Assembly: GCF_018687715.1 (NCBI RefSeq) | Contig: NC_056761.1 | Location: forward strand, 15,891,501 to 15,955,500 | Length of the DNA: 64,000 nucleotides | Origin: Carya illinoinensis | Lineage: Eukaryota > Streptophyta > Magnoliopsida > Fagales > Juglandaceae | Reading direction: 5' to 3' | Shown: positions 32,701 through 44,181 of the stretch, one piece after another | Position numbering within the stretch: the first letter of the stretch is position 1 | Layout of the letters: every line of letters begins with the position of its first letter | Translations under genes and position numbers: made by a program | The notes under the pieces: generated by a model | What the model was told of the DNA's origin: nothing | What the model saw: only the letters and a program-made list of their open reading frames with translations | Database searches by the model: none

Positions 32701-33680
32701 TGCAATCGCTTTGGTAACATGGTGATTTATGTTCTATTTGTCTTTCTACAAAACGTACAATCCTACCATGGGGGTTAAATATGGTCTTTGTTCTGTTATG
32801 ATGCTCTGGTATAATATGATAAGATGAAAATGTTTAGTCATGTTTGTGCCAAAGGAGTCTTTGCATACGCAAAAGTTGGTTTTTGCATATGAAAAGTATT
32901 TTTTTGAGTTTTGCATATTAAAACTAAAATGTTTTGTTTTCGCATTTTGTACTCTATGAAAATGATCATGTTTACATGCTAATATATGTTCTCTACTTAC
33001 TGAGTTTTTGATAATTCATCCCTTATCTCCATACATTTTTCAGATAATCTTGATGATTCTATTGGAGAGCAGGAGTAGGCAGTGTTAGAGAGGCTTGATG
33101 TTCGTAGAGGAATAAGTCTCAAAGGGTACAAGTACTTATTTGAGAGTTAAAGTTAGTAAAATGATTATTATTATTATTATTTTGGTTATTTAGATATGAT
33201 GAGTTAATGATATTTTCAAGTCTTTGGGGAGTTTTTAATTTATTTTCTTGAGAAATTCTTTGTTGTCCCTATGAAGAAACATGGATATTTGGGGTGAGCA
33301 AACGGATTAATATTTCATGAAGTTTTCTGGATTTTATAGTTATGATATTGGAGTTGATATTGAGTAATAAGAGCTAACTATCCGAACCTCCGGGACTGGG
33401 GCATTACAGAAAAGGATTTCCTTCACTCACTATCTTCAAGGTTGTTGCTTGGACTCACAACACTTTCATCTCTATAGAAAGCAAGGTTGTAGCTTTCAGT
33501 GCTACCTACTTTCTGGTATACGATAGTGAAATCACAGGTGTTTCAATTATTATAACAAGTTTGGCTGCCATTCCAATTACATTGTTTTTTACTTTACATT
33601 ATAGACTTTGGGTGGATATATTTTGCTCAATGTATATTTCTAGGTTTCTTTTTCGACCACATGAACTTAGAGTTTTCTAG

Positions 33681-34400
33681 GAAGAAATCAACTGGGCAAT
33701 TGACTGGTAGAAAAACCAAAATGCCAGACAAAAGAAAAGGAAGGGGAATTGTCAAAGCCAATCAAGTGATTTTGAACTAGCTAGATGTATTACTATCCTT
33801 ATTGTTATATTGATTATAAACTGTATCTGAGTGATCTCAAGAGTTCTGCTCTGAAGTTTTTCCACCACACGATTGGTGTAAACTATGCTCTATATATATA
33901 TACCTTCTCTTTTTATATAATGAGTCTTTATTTTATCAGTTGTAACAAATGTATTGAACTAAGCTCTATAAATACACATAGAAGTCCACCTATTCAACAT
34001 AGGCCTTGAGACAAATATTCAACTTTCATTCATTCTCTTATAATGGTATTAGATCAGCAGAAATATTAAATTTGAACTTTGACTCTACACCAAACTTCCT
34101 TTAATTAATGGGTAATAGTAATAGATACAATCCTAGAGTAAGCATGATCTGCGTATTTTATTTGAGAAAAAAAAGGAGTTCATTATTAAAAAAATGTTGC
34201 TTTCATGTGGATCCTAGATTTACACACGGTTCAAAGGGAGTTTGTGGAGCATGCACATTCTAGAGCTGCAAATGTCATTTTTTCATTAAATATTTTATAG
34301 GTAATTAGATCTACTTATTAAAGAATAGTCTGACTTAAACGTGAAGAGAAGTGTTAAGATATCATTTAAATTAATTAATTTTACCTTAATTTAATATCTT
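33681..34400. other. Former 3' flank of the PGG gene, no gene
   Basis: AT-rich sequence following the PGG pseudogene stop. Probably its 3' UTR and intergenic DNA. No ORF with recognisable similarity, no tRNA and no clear repeat was seen. Confidence 0.5.
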
Positions 34401-34401
34401 G

Positions 34402-34509
34402 ATCACTGGCTCCTCTTTGCCTGCCATGCAGTCCATCGTCACCAATCTACAATCTAACTTGGTCATTAAAGACCTCAAGGAGATGCAATATTTCTTGGGT
34501 GTTAAAGTG
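34402..34509 (+). pseudogene. Copia reverse transcriptase fragment (RVT_2)
   Basis: A 36-codon scrap in one open frame: ITGSS, then NLQSNLVIKDLKEMQYFLGV. It corresponds to the segment just after the catalytic box of Ty1/Copia RT, where D(I/L)G(E/S)(I/L)xYFLG(I/V) is typical. Both flanks lose similarity at once, so it is a short fragment. There is no start, no LTR and no catalytic residue. Confidence 0.65.
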
Positions 34510-35006
34510 TTCACCATCCCAGTCCTAGCCTAAGCCCTCAGGAAGAACTAGCCAGCCCATTGACAAAACGACACCTTTCATACCCAGCATAAACCCTAAA
34601 TTATCTTTCCTTTTTTTTTCCTTCCCCCATTCTCTCTCTCCCCTCCCTATCATCTTCCCCTTCCCTCTCCCATGTCCAACATCTCACTCTCTTTCTCTTA
34701 TCTCCCCTGCCTATGTTTTTAGTTCATTACCATTTCCATCTATTGTCCACAAGTTTTTGACCAAGTCCATTGGTAATCTTCTTTGATCTCCACCATTTCT
34801 CGGTCCCAAAGCTCAAACCTTTATGGGGTTCGAGATCTCCAGCCTCAATTGTGCTCAGTTTCCCTCTGGCCATCCTTGTTGATGCCTCGCTGTGCCAACC
34901 ATACGTAAACAATGATGAGCTCCCTCTCTATGTCTCTTTATCTATCTCACTCTTTCAACTCCAAAGCCAAACACATTTTAGGGTCAAAACATCCCAAACC
35001 GTGCCT
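34510..35006 (+). other. Pyrimidine-rich non-coding DNA split by LTR D
   Basis: C/T-rich sequence (34600-34720) that continues in character at 37096-37450, so the two parts were one stretch before LTR D inserted. It resembles the leader-type centre of the LTRs in this window and may be a very old LTR. No gene was recognised. Confidence 0.4.
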
Positions 35007-35540
35007 TGTGATACACCATATTTTCTTGTATTTTGATTAAATAATTATTTTATTTATTATTATTATGAATTTTCTTGTTTCAAATTTAAGATGATTTTTG
35101 TGGTATTATTTTATAATTTCTAAGTGTGAAATTTATTTCAATGTGTTTTTCCTATTATTAATTATTGTTTATTATTTAAATTTCTATTTATTTTAAATTA
35201 TTTTATTGTTTGATTTTACTATTTTATTTTACTTAGCTACTGTGTTTTTTTTTTAAATTTAAATTATTATTTTAAGTCCTTTTCATTGGATCAGTTTTAA
35301 GATCCCAAGTTGTACGGACTGGATCTAATTTCTTTCAATTTTTCCTTTTCCCTTTTTTTCCCTTTTACTCTTTTTCTTTTTCCTCTTCAATTTTTCCCCA
35401 TAGCCCGCACGACTACTGCTTCTTCCTCTCTACCCATGCATCTCTCACCTCCAGCATGCCGCCTTATGCCACCACTAGCCATCACCATCCAATGCACCAA
35501 CTCCACCACCTGCTGGCAACCTCCCCCACCCCACCCTAGC

Positions 35541-35598
<58 letters not shown>

Positions 35599-35900
35599 GC
35601 TGTGTGTAACCCATTCGGGTTCTACACTTTTTACGCCAATGTGCATTGCCATCACCATCACAATAGCTTCCCCCTCTTGCTAGCCATCACCCTCAACCAA
35701 GCTCAACCTGTAACTCACCGTCGTTCTCTCCCATGAACACACCAAAGACCACCGCTTTTCTCTCCTTTTCGCTGCCACCCACTTGCATCTGGCCACTACA
35801 CCACCACCAACGGCTTCCCCATCCACCAGTGACCTCCCCTAGCCAATCTCATGCCCCACCATGACCCCTAGTTACCACACTCTCTCTCACTCTCCCATTG

Positions 35901-35940
<40 letters not shown>

Positions 35941-37095
35941 CGATCTTCACCGTGCACTGCCACCCATGGCCTCTAGCCACCACCATCTACTCCACCGACC
36001 TCCATAAGCCCCTCCATGGCCAACCCAATTCTACCTCAAATCCCTTTCAAATTTTCCAGTTTTGTAACCTATGGACATCACTTGAAAACATTGATTTGCC
36101 ACTACTCGGCCACTTTTGGCATCACCTTTAATCATTCAGGGTTGCCTTTCATCATTGTAAATAATTTTCCAAATGATTTTCTTGAGATTTAAATATATTT
36201 CTACGCTAACATGTTTTTTGCAGTCTGATTGGTTTTGATGGGCCTTGAGTCCAAAAAAGTGTTGAGAAATTTATTGTAGTTGAGGATAGGTTTATTTATG
36301 GAGTTGGTTTGTGAATTTTTGCACTTGGATTTGTGATTTGTGTATTTTATCTGATGGGTGATGTGCCATGATATCATATATACTATTTGCATGCATTTTC
36401 ATGTCTCATGTTTGAAAACTGAGTTTTTGTGTTAAGAATGTGTAATGAATAGATTGAAAGGAATGAAATAAAGGAAAAAGGAACTGTAAGGATGATGGCA
36501 AGCAGAGATGGTGGTAAGTCCCACCTGTGATTCTCATATGGGATTTTTGGCGTGCGTTGGAAAAATGGTCATTTTTGGGAAAAATGATGGATTTGGTCTC
36601 ATGCATGTTTCATCATGTGCATACATACATGTTGGTTGTTTAAATATATTTTTATCTCTTGGATTGTTTGGTTGATTACTTACTAAGATTCATAATCTCC
36701 ATGGTATTCGCACCCCACAGTTCCTTTTTTTGGAATCATAGATTTTGATGCGAAAGGATGACATTGAGCATGAGGGATGTGCTTCATCGGAGGAGTAACA
36801 TATGGTCGCTTTTTTATCATGGGATTTCTTTCCCCTCTTGTCTATGTATTTTGGCTTTTATTATTTTTTACTGAATAACCATATAACCTTTTGAAAGGAT
36901 TTTGTTTTTGGTAAATCTGTATTTAAAATTTTGGTACTTAGTTGACTATTTTTATTTATCTGCTACGATTATTATTGTACACTTTTTACATGTACACTCT
37001 CTTAGCACTAGCGTTTGGGGTATGTAACCCGTGTTGTGATCATCCTGGTGTCGCGATTCCCTCCTTTTTCACACCTGGGAGTAAGGGGTGCCACA
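35007..37095 (+). mobile_element. Solo LTR D, 2,089 bp
   Basis: Starts TGTGATACACC and ends AAGGGGTGCCACA, with target duplications TGCCT (35002-35006) and TGTCT (37096-37100), one mismatch. It is collinear with LTRs A and B: the GGATCAGTTT...GATCCCAAG...GGATCTAATTTC block (35289-35330), pyrimidine tract, CT microsatellites, donor-like block near 36157, GGGATTTTTGGCGTGCG block (36540) and GTAACCCGTGTTGTGATCATCC end (37021). The imperfect target duplication and the divergence suggest an older insertion than A or B. It holds no coding region; apparent ORFs reflect CT repeats. Confidence 0.8.
35546..35592 (+). repeat. (CT)n microsatellite in LTR D
   Basis: Nearly uninterrupted CT dinucleotides (about 23 units). 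A second tract lies at about 35904-35937. Both sit in the pyrimidine-rich zone of the LTR, which has expanded compared with relatives. Confidence 0.85.
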
Positions 37096-37212
37096 TGTCT
37101 CCTCTCTCCAACCACCATCCCACGCCTTGCCAGCAATCTTCACCAGTCAGTCCCTCCCTCTCTCTTTTTGTCTCATACGTCTGCCTTTGTCACTCTCTCT
37201 TTCTCTCTTTCA

Positions 37213-37215
<3 letters not shown>

Positions 37216-37279
<64 letters not shown>
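37216..37279 (+). repeat. (CT)n microsatellite, about 32 units
   Basis: Long pure CT run just outside LTR D, in the pyrimidine-rich host stretch. It generates spurious Ser-Leu and Arg-Glu reading frames on the two strands. Confidence 0.9.
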
Positions 37280-37282
<3 letters not shown>

Positions 37283-37548
37283 CAAGCTACCGACCACCCT
37301 CTTCCTCCTTCCCCTCCATCCAAAACCCACCCTTGTGGTTTTTGGCCACCCCTCACTGAGACCCACCATCCTCCTCACCCAAACACTCTCTTTCCCTCTC
37401 TACCCAAGACACCATGACAACCACCCAAGAGACCACTGCACCTTCAATTGACTGCAACAACCACAAGCAAAATGGTAGTAAGTGGCTCTCTAATTAAAGT
37501 TGGTAATGTTGTTGCTTGAGTTGTGAATTGTGAATGTGATGTTGTGTG

Positions 37549-37800
37549 GTTCTCTGTATGGTTGAGAGCCTTTGTTGAAGTTTGGAGATGATGTGCAGTT
37601 CTCTGTGTAGCCAAGAGTCCCTGTGGAAGTGTTGCAATGTTGTATGATTCTAGATATGGCTAAGAGCCTATGTGGAAGTATTGTGGTGTTGTACGGTTCT
37701 TTGTATGGCCGTGTGCCTTTGTGTAAGTGTTGGAATTTTCTGTGGTCCTCTGTGTTGTGGCCGAGTGTCTTTGTGGAAGTGTTGGCATTTTCTAAGGTTT
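37549..37800 (+). repeat. Minisatellite, about 50-bp period, five units
   Basis: Five imperfect units, each beginning (G)TTCTNTGTATGGC/T(G/C)GAGAGCC-like and containing TGTGGAAGTGTTG. Units start near 37549, 37600, 37650, 37698 and 37750. Units differ by several substitutions and small indels. There is no long ORF through the array. Confidence 0.75.
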
Positions 37801-38209
37801 TCTGATATAATTCTTATTTGATGTCCATTTGTTTATTCTATCACATAAATGTTGTTGCAAATTTCCTAATTTAGTTACTTTTTTAAAGTTATGTTGTGGG
37901 GATTCTTCCCTCATTCGTACTCTTTTTAAATGATAAAGGATTGTTGGAATTTTCCACTTTTGCACTAGTTTGCAATTTGTCAATGTCTGCTAGAAATGCC
38001 TACCCTTACCCTAAATTACAAGTTGTAAGTACTTATTGAAAATTTTACCATGTGCACTATTCTTTAATAATTTTTGTTGGATTTCTTATTTTTGCGCTGT
38101 TTATAACATAAAAAGTAATTGCCAAAATCTTATCATTGGACTACATTATTACTTGTATTTGCTTGCTGAAAATTTTGCCATTGTCGTATGATTTAGGTGA
38201 GTAGACTAG
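37801..38209. other. AT-rich intergenic DNA
   Basis: No gene, RNA or clear repeat was recognised between the minisatellite and the small inverted-repeat element at 38210. Confidence 0.5.
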
Positions 38210-38279
38210 TTTGGATACATAGATAGGAATCAAACAATCTCATCTCAGTTGTACTATTTATTTTATTAGTGTATCCAAA
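38210..38279. repeat. 70-bp inverted-repeat mini-element
   Basis: Perfect 10-bp terminal inverted repeats TTTGGATACA and TGTATCCAAA bound 50 bp of AT-rich sequence containing CAATCTCATCTCAG. It looks like a deletion derivative of a MITE family with CTCATCTCATC ends (compare 61400-61470). No target duplication was found. Confidence 0.5.
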
Positions 38280-38301
38280 TGCACATTCAACCATGTTTTA
38301 A

Positions 38302-38316
38302 GTCATCTCTGCATTC
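38302..38316 (+). repeat. Target-site duplication of LINE copy 2 (left)
   Basis: GTCATCTCTGCATTC occurs here and again at 44311-44325, directly after the LINE A-tail. A perfect 15-bp repeat (16 with the preceding A) marks the insertion limits. Confidence 0.92.
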
Positions 38317-38343
38317 GGGCACTAGGTTTCTTTTCTCTCAAAC

Positions 38344-39918
38344 TTGGGGACCTGTTTCGTGCGAAGTGGTGAGGGCGCCGGCCCTATGCCTCCGATGGCA
38401 GTTGATGGGCAGGTGGGGGATGGTTGCTTGAGCAAGTCTGGCCTGGATGAGAAGGCCTCGGATGGGAAGGTGGGCTGGGAGCCAGCACGACGCCGGTTTG
38501 TGGAAGTTCTGGGCAATAATCCTCAGATGTTGCCGAGCATTAATGTCCCACATAGAGAGCCGAAATTCTTAGATGGAGAGATGTACTTCGTTTTCTCAAA
38601 AGCAGAGGTTCAGAGCTCGGCGGAACCATTTCGGTTTTCTGTGGTCTTGAAGTTTCTGAGGTGCAAGCCATCGTTGGATCAAATCAGAAGCAGTATTCAA
38701 AATCGTTGGGGTCTGAAAGCCGTTCCAGTGATTGGGCAGTTAAGGAACCCACGTAATGTCCTTGTTCGGCTGGTTATAGGGGAAGATTTTATTTCAGTGA
38801 TGGCTAGGGGAAACTCTGAATTGCTGGGGGTTCCTTATAGGATATTCCATTGGTCTCCTGATTTTATTAAGGAAGAAGATTCACCATGGGTTCCGGTTTG
38901 GCTATCTTTACCTGGTCTTCCACCAAACTTTTTTCAGGAGTCTATCTTACGGAGCATTAGTGATGGAATTGGTAAGTTTTTGAAGAGGGATAATGTAACG
39001 GCTTGTGTAACACACCCAAAAGCAGCTCGTATTTGTGTGGAGGTTAATGTGGCTGGTTCGTTATGGAAATTGTTCTGGTTGGGTGCCCCACATGGAGAGA
39101 CTAGTCATTTTCAAGAAATATTCTACGAATCGATCCCTAGTTATTGCAGTTCCTGTCGAAAACAAGGGCACACGGAGGAGAGATGTAACCGAAACAGAGT
39201 GAGCACGAGGAAGAAGGAGTATCATGGAGGAGGAGGCCAAAATAATTCTGGAAAGGCAGTTTGGAGGGAAGTTGCTGCTAACAGAAGAAAATCTGTCCAA
39301 CATGCAAGGCAGGTTGAGAAAGGTGAGTGTTCAAAGGCTAGGAGGCAGGTGATTTTGGATAAAATTTTTGAACGGCAAAAGGAGAAGGCTGCAACTACAG
39401 TTCCTATATTTTTTATTTCTCCGTTGGGTATTGGGTTCGATCGGGTTGAAGAGCAGTTTGAGTTACATCCGACGGAACCAGTACAGATTTTGGAAAAACA
39501 GGGGAGTTTTTGTGACATGCCTCAATCAGGTACGGCTTTTTGTGGGTCGCAAGAATTGGTTGAGGACGTGGCTCCTAGTACGATGAAGGTGCAGCAGCTA
39601 GTGTCTGAGATCGTTGTAGAGCCTCAGGTTGAGAGGAGCTTAGACGGAAGCAATCGGGAAAATGAATTGGAACAGGAAGGGGTGCTGGAAATTGTTTTGC
39701 CGATTCACTCACTGAATAGGAGTCCTGCTAAATGGAGTGATATGGAGGATGACAATGATTCCGATTCAAGTTTGGAGGCTCTACACAGTTCTACCATTTC
39801 AGGACCGAGAAGTATATTGAGAATGATAGATGAATCTTTAGAATTTGAACTTGGGAGTATGGCTGGAGATGGGGAAGTTTTCACTTCGGGAAGGCTGGAA
39901 CCAGGGGAATTTGGCTGA
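38344..39918 (+). CDS. LINE ORF1: DUF4283 / zinc-knuckle RNA-binding protein
   Basis: 524-residue open frame encoding the nucleic-acid-binding partner of a plant L1 LINE. Residues about 75-215 form a DUF4283-type domain (FRFSVVLKFLRCKPSLDQIR, WSPDFIKEEDSPWVPVWLSL, PGLPPNFF). Residues about 265-285 hold a CCHC knuckle (CSSCRKQGHTEERC). The C-terminal half is basic then acidic and low in complexity. The ATG at 38344 is the first after the insertion border. The TGA at 39918 may be a lesion, because the same frame stays open to the endonuclease start near 40090. Such proteins bind LINE RNA; this role is taken from the family. Confidence 0.8.
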   Translation: MGTCFVRSGEGAGPMPPMAVDGQVGDGCLSKSGLDEKASDGKVGWEPARRRFVEVLGNNPQMLPSINVPHREPKFLDGEMYFVFSKAEVQSSAEPFRFSVVLKFLRCKPSLDQIRSSIQNRWGLKAVPVIGQLRNPRNVLVRLVIGEDFISVMARGNSELLGVPYRIFHWSPDFIKEEDSPWVPVWLSLPGLPPNFFQESILRSISDGIGKFLKRDNVTACVTHPKAARICVEVNVAGSLWKLFWLGAPHGETSHFQEIFYESIPSYCSSCRKQGHTEERCNRNRVSTRKKEYHGGGGQNNSGKAVWREVAANRRKSVQHARQVEKGECSKARRQVILDKIFERQKEKAATTVPIFFISPLGIGFDRVEEQFELHPTEPVQILEKQGSFCDMPQSGTAFCGSQELVEDVAPSTMKVQQLVSEIVVEPQVERSLDGSNRENELEQEGVLEIVLPIHSLNRSPAKWSDMEDDNDSDSSLEALHSSTISGPRSILRMIDESLEFELGSMAGDGEVFTSGRLEPGEFG

Positions 39919-40089
39919 GCAGGGTCGGAAGGTGATCAAGATGAAGAATTAAATGAGCTGGCTGCCAAGGTGTTCAATTCAGATCCAGACATGCATGTAC
40001 CTCTAAAAAAGGTAAAGGGGTTAAGAAAAGAAAAATCTGTTGTTGCGTTGGAATGGCGAACACGTTCCAAAAAATTCTTTTATTTTTTG

Positions 40090-43000
40090 ATGTCTATATT
40101 GATTTCGAATATTAGGGGTATTATTTCATCGAAGTTTCGGCTTCGGCATATTTTAAATAAAAGCTTGCCTTTGGTGGTGGCTATTTTAGAGCCTTTTTTG
40201 AATAAAAATAAATGCAGTCGTTGGGCGAGATGGATGGGTTTCCCCTCTTGTGTGAATAATGTTGAAGTGGGGGGAAAGATTTGGTTGTTTTGGGCGGCTG
40301 AGGTGGATTTTCAGTTGTCAGCTTGTTCTGATCAAGCTATTTCGGGTTGGTTTGTGTTTGGGTCAAGGCGAATATTCTCTTCGTTTGTGTATGCTAGTTG
40401 TTTTCGGGAAAAAAGATTGGAGTTATGGAATTATCTCAGGTTACAAGATCCGCAAGGGCAACCTTCGTTCATTGGGGGTGATTTTAATATTATTCGCGTT
40501 GATAGTGAAAAAATTGGGGGCCTTTTTAAGGCACCTAGGGCTAAAGCAGAGTTTAATGATTGGATTAATGGTTGTGCTTTAATAGAGCCTCCTTCTTGTG
40601 GCAATACACTCTCTTGGTGTAATGGGCGGTATGGGGGAAGGCATATTTGGGCTCGTTTGGATCGTATTTTGGTTAACATGCAGTTTATTAATTTATTTGA
40701 GGGGTCAAATTTCAGTTATCTTTCTTGGTCATCTTCGGATCATGCTCCTATGTTGTTTACTTTATTTAAGAAGAACATTTCTATTGTGAAGCCATTTAGA
40801 TTCTTACGTATGTGGGGGTCTCATGATGGGTTTTTGTCTTTGGTGGAGCAGAGTTGGGGTGAATATGTGGAGGGCTGTGCTATGGTGAGGGTTAGTAGGA
40901 AATTAAAAGGATTGAAGCATGTCTTGATAAAATGGAATAGGGAAGTCTTTGGTCGAGTTGAGGTGGAGATTAATAGACTTGAAAATTAGATTCGATGTCT
41001 TGAGGAAGATCTTGTTAGAAATTTTTCTTTGCAGGTGGAAGAAGAGATGCTACAAGCTAAAAAGGCTCATTTACAATGGGTGAATCGGGAGGAGATGTTA
41101 GCTTGTCAAAAATCTCGCATTAAGTGGTTGGCTGAGGGGGACTCCAATTCTAAGTTTTTTCATGCTGCGATGAGGGTAAAGAAAAAAAATAAACTAGTTG
41201 ATAAAATGATGTTGGAGGATGGAAGGGCACTAGAGTCGGCTGAAGCAGTGCATTTGGAGGCAGTTCAGTTTTATCAGGGGCTCTTCACAAGTTCTAATGT
41301 CAGTTTGCAGGAATCTGAGTTGGCGTTGTTATCTTCAGTGGTGATAGATGTGGAGAATGAGGCATTGTGTAGGTTGCCGTCGGAAGAGGAGGTTTATAGG
41401 GCTCTTCGGTCTATTCCTATGGATAGTAGTCCAGGACCGGATGGTTTTTCAGCTGCTTTTTTTTTTATTTGGCTTGGGATATTCTGAAAGCTGACCTTGT
41501 GGATATGGCAAAGGAAGTCTTTGAAGGTAACCCTTTTTCTAAGTTTTTTGGTGCGACAAATTTGGTGTTGATCCCGAAGGTGGAAGAACCTATGGGCTTT
41601 GGTTAGTTTCGGCCTATAAGTTTGTGTTCGTTGGTTTACAAAATTATGACAAAAATTATGGCTTCACGTCTAGCGCCTATTCTTGATAAAATTATTTCCA
41701 AGGAATAGGTTGCGTTCATCCCAGGTCGGAGTATTTTTGATAATATGGCCTTGGCTCAAGAATTAGTTCAAGGGTTGAGTAGGAAGGTGAGAGGAGGTAA
41801 TGTGATGTTAAAGCTGGATATGGCAAAGGCGTATGATCGTGTGAATTGGAAATTCCTTCTTGAGGTTTTACGTAGACTGGGTTTCTCGGAAAAGTGGAGG
41901 AATATAGTCTTCAACACTATTTCTTCTCCTTTTTATTCCATCATGTTGAATGGATGTTCGAAAGGTTTTTTCCAGGCTTCGAGGGGTGTACGGCAAGGAG
42001 ACCCTCTCTCACCTTATTTATTTATTTTGTCGTAGGAGCTCCTTTCTCGTATGCTACATCGGAAGTTCAGTCTTGGGCTTGTTAAGCCTTATCATCCATG
42101 GGGAGGTACTCTTATCACTCATTTGTTATATGCGGATGATGTCTTAATTTTTACTAATGGTGGGAGAGTATCTATGAGGAAGCTCATGGCAACTCTTCAT
42201 CGTTATGAGAAGATCTCGGGCCAATTAATTAGTCCAAGTAAGTCTACAATTTTTTTCCTTCCCATATGTCTTTGGCGAGAAGAAATGATCTCAAAGGAAT
42301 TTCTGGTTTTGAAGAGGGCTCTTGGTCGTGCGTTTATTTGGGTGTTCCGTTATATTTGGGAAGGCTGAAAATTTCTTTATTTGATGGTATCTTGGATAGA
42401 ATTCAAAAAAAACTTGCAGGGTGGAAGAGTAAGATGCTCTCGTTTGGTGGTAAGATTTTGCTTTTACGACATGTTTTAAATAGCATGCCTATTCATATTT
42501 TGTCGGTTGTAAAAGTGCCCAAGGCAGTTTTTGGGATGATTAACAAGATTTTTTCAGATTTTCTTTGGGGGTCTTCGCTGGGGAATAAGAAACGTAAATG
42601 GGTCTTCGCTGGGGATTGGTATTAGAGACTTGGTGGAAGTGCAGCAATCTCTTTTTATGAAGTTTAGATGGAAATTGGTTACGGGGGTGTCGCTATGGGC
42701 AGATTTTTTTCCGGGAAAAATATTTTCGCCGGGACCATGTTTATAATGTAATGACTAAGAATAAAGGGTCACGGTTTTGGAAGGGGATTATGGAGGTGAT
42801 GCCCAGAATTTTTCTAAACTCTCAGTGGTTGATAGGGGCTGGGAATATTAATTTCTGGATGGATAATTGGCTAGGGGGAGGTACATTGAAAGACTTGTGT
42901 CCGGTGGTGGGAAGTGAGCACCTGCAGGTTGCAGAAGTTTTTGATGGGAGGGAGCTGGACATTTTAAGCCAGCTGGTTCCGTCAGGTATCTTGCAGCAGA

Positions 43001-44181
43001 TTGTGGTGGCAAACGTGAGGCTTAGACCGAGGGCAGATGCTATCATATGGAAGAATACGGTGGACGGTAACTTCACAACAAAATCTGCTTGGGACATATG
43101 TAGAGAACGGGGGGACTTATGTGAGTAGAGGAGGTGGCTTTGGCTTGATAAAATTCCTAAAAAAATGTCTTTCCTTTGCTGGAGATTAAAAAGAGGAGTA
43201 GTGCCAACGGATGATGTAATCCAGCGGTTGGGAATTCCTTTAGCTTCTAAATGCCATTGTTGTATAGACTCAAAGTCTGAAACCTTACAGCATATTATGT
43301 GTGAGGGTTTAAACGCCCAATTGGTTTGGAAATATTTTGCTAATATTTGTCAAATCAGGTTGCCTTAGATCAGAAACTGGAAAGGGATGATGGTTTTTTG
43401 GTGGAGGAGAGCTGCAAAAATTAATCAAGCCGGTTGGATTCGTGGTGTGATGCCCATTGTTATTTCTTGGTGCCTTTGGAAGGCTCGGTGCTCGGCAAGG
43501 ATGGAAGGGGCTACATTTCAGGTAAACGATATTATTAGACAAGTGAAAATTGTGATTTATAATATGTCCCGAAATTTGAAGAATTTTCAGGTTATGAAGC
43601 GAAATGATTTCTTAGTTATGGAAGGGTTACAGGTGCCAATTATTCCTATTAAGAAAAAACAAGTGTCCTTTGTTAAATGGGAGTTGCCGAGGGGGGGTAT
43701 GATGAAATTGAATGTTGATGGTGGGGCTTGTGGGAATCCAGGAGATGCAGGGGGTGGGGGTATTATTTGAGATTGTTCTGGGAGTTGTATTGCTAGATTT
43801 GCGCATCATTATGGGGTTGCTACAAATACGGTGGCTGAGTGCCGTGCTTTATTAGATGGATTGAGGATTTGTAAAAATTTGGGTTTGCATAACGTTGTAG
43901 TTGAATCTGATTCTAAGGTTATTTTGAGTTGGTTGGCCTCCGGGATTTGTCGTCTTTGGTTTTTGTGGGATGTTTGGGAAGAGATAAGGGACATTTCCAT
44001 AAAGATTAATGCTCGTTTTTGTCATATTTTTCGTGAAGCTAATATGGTTGCAGATTTTTTAGCTAAGAAGGGGACTATGGGGGACAATATAGATTTTTCT
44101 GGAATGGATTTTCAGTATATACGGCTTAGAGGTTTAATTCGTCTTGATCGGATGGGGATGGCTCTAATTAGAGAGAAATGA
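40090..44181 (+). pseudogene. LINE ORF2 (endonuclease-RT-RNase H), decayed
   Basis: Apurinic-like endonuclease from about 40090 with key motifs kept (SNIRG, AILEPF, FIGGDFN, SSDHAPML). The RT follows, with SPGPDGFSAAFF, FIPGRS, LKLDMAKAYDRVNW, GVRQGDPLSPYLF and YADDVLIF (near 42135), then a cysteine segment (CHCCID) and an RNase H (NVDGG, AECRALLDGL, VESDSKV, ANMVADFLAK). Stops occur near 40987, 41607, 41707, 42035, 43126, 43366 and 43768. Frame changes occur near 41465, 42265 and 42610, the last with about 45 bp missing compared with copy 1. It cannot be translated as one protein. Confidence 0.9.

Larger units (their letters stand above)
24429..33408 (+). mobile_element. LTR-ended insertion C in the PGG gene (probable solo LTR, about 2.9 kb before nesting)
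   Basis: Starts TGTAACACTTGG and ends GGGGCATTACA (inverted TGTAA..TTACA ends). It is flanked by a perfect 5-bp duplication GAAAA (24424-24428 and 33409-33413). Removing one copy rejoins the PGG coding frame. Elements A (25424-29446) and B (29681-31720) are nested within it; without them C is about 2.9 kb. It has no coding domain, PBS or second LTR, so it is best read as a solo LTR of a Gypsy-like element. The block near 32997-33053 (CTTACTGAGTTTTTGATAAT ... TTTTTCAG) is of a kind common in long plant Gypsy LTRs. Confidence 0.82.
23532..33680 (+). pseudogene. ACD6/ITN1-like ankyrin-PGG membrane protein, 3' part, disrupted
   Basis: The C-terminal exons of a plant ankyrin-repeat membrane protein. 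One exon starts after a CCCAG acceptor at 23532 (SFKGIYNKAL, then ankyrin-like NMLHLATEI). The next starts at about 24070 (EIKIVQPSY, ELFTKTHKNLHKEGEKWM, then the PGG domain with NYSMLVAVLIATMVFTAAF and VPGG). It continues through a membrane segment (DAIALVSLSTSILTFLSILT) up to YAE. The end lies beyond a 9-kb insertion, from 33409 (KDFLHSL, then membrane helices) to the stop at 33680 (FLFRPHELRVF). Lesions: TGA near 23612, TAA near 23942, frameshifts near 24320 and 33465, and the insertion at 24429. No upstream ankyrin exons are present; the CACTA element ends 103 bp before the first exon. Confidence 0.85.

Noticed and set aside
36942..37451. 169- and 114-codon ORFs full of Ser-Leu repeats
   Set aside because: Produced by (CT)n microsatellites; they start in LTR D and run out of it.
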